Positions 5,795 to 8,989 of a stretch of 8,989 nt of DNA are shown in pieces. Where the stretch lies: contig JAEZKW010000169.1 of NCBI GenBank assembly GCA_023415375.1, forward strand, positions 1 to 8,989, read 5' to 3'. A program made the translations under genes and the position numbers. Below the pieces are notes generated by a model. The model saw nothing but the letters and a program-made list of their open reading frames with translations. It was not told the origin of the DNA and ran no database searches. Numbering within the stretch: the first letter of the stretch is position 1; each line of letters opens with the position of its first letter. Origin of the DNA: Bacillota bacterium (GTDB lineage: Bacteria; Bacillota; UBA4882; UBA8346).

Positions 5795-6868
5795 ATGAAA
5801 CGCAGGAATGCAATTTTAACGATTATTGCGGTATTTTTATTGATAGCTTTTTTGTATTATGCCCAAAGCAATCTGGATATGTATATTGTTCGGATATTAA
5901 ATGTTTGCGCCATCTATGCCATTCTCGGTTTGAGTTTAAACTTGATTAACGGGTTTACCGGACTCTTTTCCCTGGGACACGCTGGCTTTATGGCGGTAGG
6001 TGCTTATACAACGGCTTTATTGACCATGTCACAGGCCACTAAAGAACAGATATTTTATATGGCTCCCTTGATTAAGCCATTGGATACATTGATGTTGCCT
6101 TTTCCCATCGCGTTATTAATTGGCGGAATCATGGCGGTGGTCGTCGCATACTTGATTGGAACACCAGCGCTGCGCCTGAAAGGTGATTATTTAGCCATTG
6201 CGACCTTAGGGTTTGGCGAAATTATCAGAGTGATTTTTACCAATACCCAAAGTATTACGAATGGAGCTCTTGGATTAAAGGGTATTCCGGCTGTAACCAA
6301 TTTATGGTGGAGTTTTGGAATGACCGCTTTCACATTGATTGTACTGGTTTCCTTGATTAATAGCAGTTATGGAAGGGCTTTGAAAGCGATTCGGGAAGAT
6401 GAGATTGCTGCCGAGAGCATGGGAATTAGCTTATTCAAACATAAGGTTATTGCGTTTGCTACCGGAGCATTTTTTGCAGGGATTGGTGGCGGTTTATTGG
6501 GGAACCTTTTGGGGACGATCGATCCCAAGATGTTTAATTTTATTTTTACATTCAACATTTTGTTAATTGTAGTCCTTGGAGGAATGGGGAGTTTAACAGG
6601 CTCAATTATTGCCGCATTCATTGTTACCATTGGCAATGAAGTACTACGTTTTCTTGATGAGTCCATGGACTTGGGTTTTGTAGTTTTTAACGGCAAGGTC
6701 GGACTCAGGGCCGTGGTTTTTTCAGCCTTGTTAATGCTGGTGGTGCTCTTTTACCGGCATGGTTTGATGGGAACGAATGAATTCAGTTGGAACGCTGTAC
6801 TTAACAAAGATTTTTGGCTTAAGCCGTTTACCAGGAAAAAGCCTCTGGTTAAAGGAGGGACCCGCTGA
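5795..6868 (+). CDS. livM: Branched-chain amino acid ABC transporter, permease LivM
   Basis: A 357-residue inner-membrane permease that pairs with LivH. It has the LivM signatures GLFSLGHAGFMAVGAY (56-71), LRLKGDYLAIATLGFGEI (126-143), the ATPase-docking loop SYGRALKAIREDEIAAESMG (191-210) and LGGMGSLTGSIIAA (261-274). Multiple hydrophobic helices run from about 7 to 320, followed by a polar, basic tail (FTRKKPLVKGGTR). ATG 5795 is chosen over an in-frame TTG at 5777 because GGAGAAGG (5781-5788) is well placed for it, the product then starts MKRRNAIL, and the gap to the livH stop is one base. The TGA stop overlaps the livG ATG (TGATG). Length is slightly longer than the roughly 300-350 usual in the family. 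Confidence 0.95.
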   Translation: MKRRNAILTIIAVFLLIAFLYYAQSNLDMYIVRILNVCAIYAILGLSLNLINGFTGLFSLGHAGFMAVGAYTTALLTMSQATKEQIFYMAPLIKPLDTLMLPFPIALLIGGIMAVVVAYLIGTPALRLKGDYLAIATLGFGEIIRVIFTNTQSITNGALGLKGIPAVTNLWWSFGMTAFTLIVLVSLINSSYGRALKAIREDEIAAESMGISLFKHKVIAFATGAFFAGIGGGLLGNLLGTIDPKMFNFIFTFNILLIVVLGGMGSLTGSIIAAFIVTIGNEVLRFLDESMDLGFVVFNGKVGLRAVVFSALLMLVVLFYRHGLMGTNEFSWNAVLNKDFWLKPFTRKKPLVKGGTR

Positions 6869-7638
6869 TGAAAATTTTGGATATGAATGCGGTTACCATG
6901 CAATTTGGAGGATTGACAGCTGTCAAGAATTTCAATTTGCAGCTCATACCGGGGGAAATTGTTGGCCTCATCGGACCGAATGGCGCCGGGAAAACAACTG
7001 TTTTCAATATGATTACCGGTGTCTATAAACCAACCAGCGGTAAAATTGTATTTATGGATCAGGAGATTACCGGGATGCGGTGTGACCTGATAACAAAGAT
7101 CGGGATCGCCAGGACCTTTCAAAATATTAGGCTTTTTAAAGATTTAAGCGTACTGGACAACGTATTAATCGGATGCCATGTTCATCTGGATTCCGGGTAT
7201 TTTGAAGCTGTTTTAAAGCTGCCTCATTATCGCAGAGAGGAAAAAGAAATGCGCCAAGAATCCCTTGCTTTACTGGAAAGAGTGGGATTGTTGGAATACC
7301 AGAATGATAAGGCCAGCTCTTTACCTTACGGGATGCAACGCAGACTGGAGATTGCAAGGGCGTTGGCGACCAAACCCAAATTGTTGCTTTTAGATGAACC
7401 GGCTGCCGGAATGAATCCAAAGGAAGCTGTGGATTTAACTGATTTCATTAAACAAATCCGGGAAGAATACGACCTCACAATCTTGCTGATTGAGCATCAT
7501 ATGGATGTTGTGATGGGTATTTCTCAAAGGATTTCGGTGTTGGACTACGGAGTTCTGATTGCCAGCGGCACCCCTTCGGAGGTACAAAACGATCCGAAAG
7601 TAATTGAGGCTTATTTGGGGGTGGATGAAAGTGCTTAA
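6868..7638 (+). CDS. livG: Branched-chain amino acid ABC transporter, ATP-binding protein LivG
   Basis: A 256-residue cytoplasmic ATPase that powers the LivHM channel. It has Walker A GPNGAGKT (36-43), Q-loop Gln85 in ARTFQN, the ABC signature LPYGMQRRLEIARAL (152-166), Walker B KLLLLDEP (171-178) and the switch His210 in LIEHHMD. LPYG in place of LSGG is normal for LivG. Gln after LPYG is replaced by Met (GMQ), a minor variation. The C-terminal GTPSEVQNDPKVIEAYLG (234-251) is the usual family ending. AGGAGG at 6853-6858 lies 9 nt before the ATG. The ATG shares one base with the livM stop, and livF begins inside its last codons, so translation is probably coupled. Confidence 0.96.
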   Translation: MKILDMNAVTMQFGGLTAVKNFNLQLIPGEIVGLIGPNGAGKTTVFNMITGVYKPTSGKIVFMDQEITGMRCDLITKIGIARTFQNIRLFKDLSVLDNVLIGCHVHLDSGYFEAVLKLPHYRREEKEMRQESLALLERVGLLEYQNDKASSLPYGMQRRLEIARALATKPKLLLLDEPAAGMNPKEAVDLTDFIKQIREEYDLTILLIEHHMDVVMGISQRISVLDYGVLIASGTPSEVQNDPKVIEAYLGVDESA

Positions 7639-8365
7639 AATTGAAAATTTAGTAGTCTCTTACGGCGGTATCGAAGCGCTCAAGGGTATTAGTCTGGAAG
7701 TTGAAGAAGGCAAGATTGTTACTTTGGTAGGTGCTAACGGTGCAGGTAAGAGTACTACTTTGCGGGCGATTGTTGGTCTTGTCAAACCGGTGAGTGGGTC
7801 CATTATATACAATGACCAGGATTTATTAAAAATTAAAACCCATCATCTAGCGCCCAGCGGGGTTACGTTGGTTCCTGAAGGGCGCAAAGTGTTTTCCAAT
7901 TTATCGGTGCTCGAAAATTTAAAAATCGGGGCTTTTACCCGGACCGATGAAAAAGGGATTCAGTCCGACATTGAATGGGTATACAGCCTTTTTCCGATTT
8001 TAAAAGAGCGTTCCTGGCAGGCGGCAGGCACTCTTTCCGGTGGGGAACAACAAATGTTGGCTGTGGGGCGGGCTTTGATGTCCAGACCGAAACTGTTGAT
8101 GATGGACGAACCTTCCTTGGGTTTGGCGCCGCTTATCGTCAAAGATATTTTTGCAATCGTTCAAGAAATTCATAGACAAGGTGTGACGATTCTTTTAATT
8201 GAGCAAAATGCCAATGCCGCTTTGCATATTGCGGATGTTGGCTATGTAATGGAGACCGGGCGAATCACTTTAAAGGGAACCGGGAAAGAGTTATTGGCAA
8301 ACGATGAGGTAAAGCAGGCATATTTAGGACACAAGACTGTTACAGGTGATAAAATTAACCAGTAA
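7625..8365 (+). CDS. livF: Branched-chain amino acid ABC transporter, ATP-binding protein LivF
   Basis: A 246-residue cytoplasmic ATPase, partner of LivG. It has Walker A GANGAGKST (36-44), the signature LSGGEQQMLAVGRAL (137-151) and Walker B KLLMMDEP (156-163). VPEGR at 83-87 stands at the Q-loop and LIEQN (191-195) has Gln in place of the switch His; both substitutions are typical of LivF, not defects. ATG 7625 overlaps the end of livG by 14 bp and has GGGGGTGG just before it. GTG at 7631 would give MLKIENL, the commoner family start, with better spacing to the same G-rich site, so the true start may be 6 bp downstream. The ORF ends with TAA at 8363-8365, closing the liv operon. Confidence 0.95.
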   Translation: MKVLKIENLVVSYGGIEALKGISLEVEEGKIVTLVGANGAGKSTTLRAIVGLVKPVSGSIIYNDQDLLKIKTHHLAPSGVTLVPEGRKVFSNLSVLENLKIGAFTRTDEKGIQSDIEWVYSLFPILKERSWQAAGTLSGGEQQMLAVGRALMSRPKLLMMDEPSLGLAPLIVKDIFAIVQEIHRQGVTILLIEQNANAALHIADVGYVMETGRITLKGTGKELLANDEVKQAYLGHKTVTGDKINQ

Positions 8366-8375
8366 CCCTTTATGA

Positions 8376-8411
8376 CTTTGTAATTATATTTATAATTATT
8401 TCCTTACAAAG
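8376..8411 (+). promoter_or_regulatory. AT-rich nested stem-loop after livF
   Basis: CTTTGTAA (8376-8383) pairs with TTACAAAG (8404-8411). Inside, TAATTATA (8381-8388) pairs with TATAATTA (8391-8398). The two stems share TAA, so they are partly alternative. No T-run follows. A 3' mRNA-end or cruciform role is inference. Confidence 0.4.
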
Positions 8412-8427
8412 CGAAGTTGCCAGATAA

Positions 8428-8449
8428 ACCGATACTATATAGATTCGGT
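8428..8449. promoter_or_regulatory. 22-bp near-perfect palindrome, operator-like
   Basis: ACCGA (8428-8432) and TCGGT (8445-8449) flank, with two non-symmetric bases on each side, the central palindrome CTATATAG (8435-8442). In all 18 of 22 positions are symmetric, which resembles the site of a dimeric regulator. It lies between livF and the terminator, an unusual place for an operator, so a terminator-proximal hairpin is an alternative. Confidence 0.35.
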
Positions 8450-8471
8450 CAAAGCTGATTTCATTTTCATC

Positions 8472-8511
8472 AAAACGGGGCTGTCTCAAATTTGAGAAAA
8501 CCTCGTTTTTT
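8472..8511 (+). terminator. Rho-independent terminator of the liv operon
   Basis: AAAACGGGG followed by CTGTCTCAAA (8472-8490) pairs with TTTGAGAAAA and CCTCGTTTT (8491-8509). The roughly 19-bp stem has two mismatches and one G-T pair, and its 3' arm runs into TTTTTT (8506-8511). It lies 107 nt after the livF stop, between liv and the GH48 gene. Confidence 0.8.
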
Positions 8512-8576
8512 ATTTGCCCACCTAAAATCACCATTTAATTTAATGAAGCAAAATTATTTTTAAGAATATGTAAATT

Positions 8577-8609
8577 TTTTATTGCATAATTTTAAAAAAT
8601 GCAATAAAA
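8577..8609. repeat. AT-rich inverted repeat with 11-bp arms
   Basis: TTTTATTGCAT (8577-8587) and ATGCAATAAAA (8599-8609) are perfect reverse complements around an 11-bp AT-only centre. It lies upstream of the GH48 promoter candidate. A second dyad, TGTAAA-TAT-TTTACA, follows at 8616-8630; it resembles half of the TnrA/GlnR-type pattern but is 2 bp shorter. Both could be regulator sites. Confidence 0.4.
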
Positions 8610-8649
8610 TTAAATTGTAAATATTTTACATTCAATACAAAATAACCTA

Positions 8650-8679
8650 TTGATGCCATTAATTTGATTAGCAGATAAT
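8650..8679 (+). promoter_or_regulatory. Candidate sigma-A promoter of the GH48 gene
   Basis: TTGATG (8650-8655), an 18-nt spacer and GATAAT (8674-8679) match the consensus at 4/6 and 5/6. The predicted start near 8686 gives an 86-nt leader. It stands directly downstream of the two AT-rich dyads, a position suited to regulation. Confidence 0.45.
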
Positions 8680-8690
8680 TTATGTAGTTT

Positions 8691-8744
8691 TTACGAAAGG
8701 GGGGGATATAAATATGGAAATTGTCTGAGGAGTTTTCTTCGTAA
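8691..8744 (+). promoter_or_regulatory. Leader structure with a 4-codon micro-ORF before the GH48 gene
   Basis: TTACGAA (8691-8697) pairs perfectly with TTCGTAA (8738-8744). The 40-nt interior holds a G7 run (8699-8705) that would act as a ribosome site for ATG 8714, which encodes only MEIV before TGA 8726-8728. The GH48 gene has its own separate site (AGGGGG, 8759-8764). This could be a leader-peptide arrangement, or chance. No known riboswitch pattern was recognised. Confidence 0.3.
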
Positions 8745-8771
8745 CAAAAAAAATTATTAGGGGGCGAAATA

Positions 8772-8989
8772 ATGAATGTAAAATTAACTGGCAAAAAATG
8801 GTTCTTGCTATTAGCCATCATGCTTTTGGTCATAGCGGCCAACATGCTACCGGAACAATTTACAGCCTTAAGCGGTCGTACCTTTGCCGCTACCGACCCC
8901 AGCGAGTACTACAATCGTTTCATGGAATTGTTTAATAACCTTCAAAACAGCGGTTATCTTAGCCAGGAAGGGGTTCCCTACCATAGTGT
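8772..8989 (+). CDS. Secreted GH48 cellulase (processive exoglucanase), N-terminal fragment
   Basis: Only 72 codons lie in the window; the rest is beyond the right edge. Residues 1-40 form a signal peptide: basic start NVKLTGKKW, a hydrophobic core (about 10-25) and a long polar stretch to TFAA at 37-40, the likely cleavage site. The mature start, DPSEYYNRFMELFNNLQNSG (42-61), then YLSQEGVPYHS (62-72), matches the opening of GH48 catalytic domains (RF-ELY, NGYFSPEGIPYHS). GH48 enzymes cleave cellobiose from the reducing end of cellulose chains and are the main exocellulases of cellulolytic Clostridia and relatives. The catalytic acid residues, any carbohydrate-binding module and any dockerin would lie outside the window. 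AGGGGG (8759-8764) sits 7 nt before the ATG. Codon usage (CTT, GGT, ACC, GCC mixture) does not stand out. Confidence 0.8.
   Translation, partial: MNVKLTGKKWFLLLAIMLLVIAANMLPEQFTALSGRTFAATDPSEYYNRFMELFNNLQNSGYLSQEGVPYHS

Larger units (their letters stand above)
8366..8771 (+). other. 406-bp gene-free region between livF and the GH48 gene
   Basis: No protein-coding gene is supported; the 88-codon minus-strand frame here (8579-8845) lies antisense to the GH48 start and has AT-driven composition. The region holds a post-livF stem-loop, a palindrome, the liv terminator, two AT-rich dyads, a promoter candidate and a structured leader, each listed separately. Confidence 0.5.

Noticed and set aside
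7871..8224. Missing Q-loop Gln and switch His in LivF
   Set aside because: VPEGR and LIEQN are the normal forms in the LivF family, so this is not a defect.
8616..8630. TnrA/GlnR box
   Set aside because: The dyad TGTAAA-TAT-TTTACA is 15 bp, while the known consensus needs 17 bp; resemblance only.
8579..8845. 88-codon minus-strand ORF over the GH48 leader
   Set aside because: Overlaps the GH48 signal peptide on the other strand and is dominated by AT-rich Asn/Ile/Phe/Tyr codons; no family resemblance.

Overview
The window looks like chromosomal DNA of a low-GC, probably anaerobic and plant-biomass-degrading member of the Bacillota (Firmicutes). The evidence is strong AGGAGG-type ribosome binding sites before most genes, a DUF975 membrane protein typical of this phylum, a bacterial glycerol-1-phosphate dehydrogenase, and the start of a secreted GH48 cellulase at the right edge. 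The liv-type binding protein has a signal peptide without a lipobox. That is unusual for a single-membrane Gram-positive and hints, weakly, at a diderm lineage.

Left part (1-868): a DUF975 membrane protein is cut by the left edge on the minus strand. Upstream of it lies a minus-strand reading frame of about 96 codons interrupted by two in-frame stops, possibly a decayed gene. An AT-rich divergent promoter region separates these from the plus-strand genes.

Central left (869-3303): an apparent plus-strand operon. It holds an L-rhamnose mutarotase (rhaM) gene broken by a one-base frameshift in a T6 run, a glycerol-1-phosphate dehydrogenase-like iron/zinc alcohol dehydrogenase, and a YegS/DgkB/BmrU-type lipid kinase. 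A 24-codon frame bridges the last two genes with a 4-nt overlap at each end. A G1P-forming enzyme beside a lipid kinase suggests a glycerolipid role.

Central right (3304-8511): after a 324-bp leader region comes a complete branched-chain amino-acid type ABC importer in the order livK-livH-livM-livG-livF (periplasmic binding protein, two permeases, two ATPases). HMGF are packed with gaps or overlaps of a few bases. livK is separated from them by 126 bp containing a strong 12-bp hairpin, which probably sets the excess of binding protein over membrane subunits. A Rho-independent terminator at 8472-8511 ends the operon.

Right edge (8512-8989): an AT-rich promoter/leader region with several dyads and a very short leader ORF precedes a GH48 cellulase gene, of which only the signal peptide and the first catalytic-domain residues are in the window. 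Most genes are ordinary. The unusual signals are the broken rhaM, the nonsense-interrupted minus-strand frame, the tightly coupled micro-ORF, and the structured intercistronic and leader regions. No CRISPR array, tRNA, rRNA or transposase was seen.
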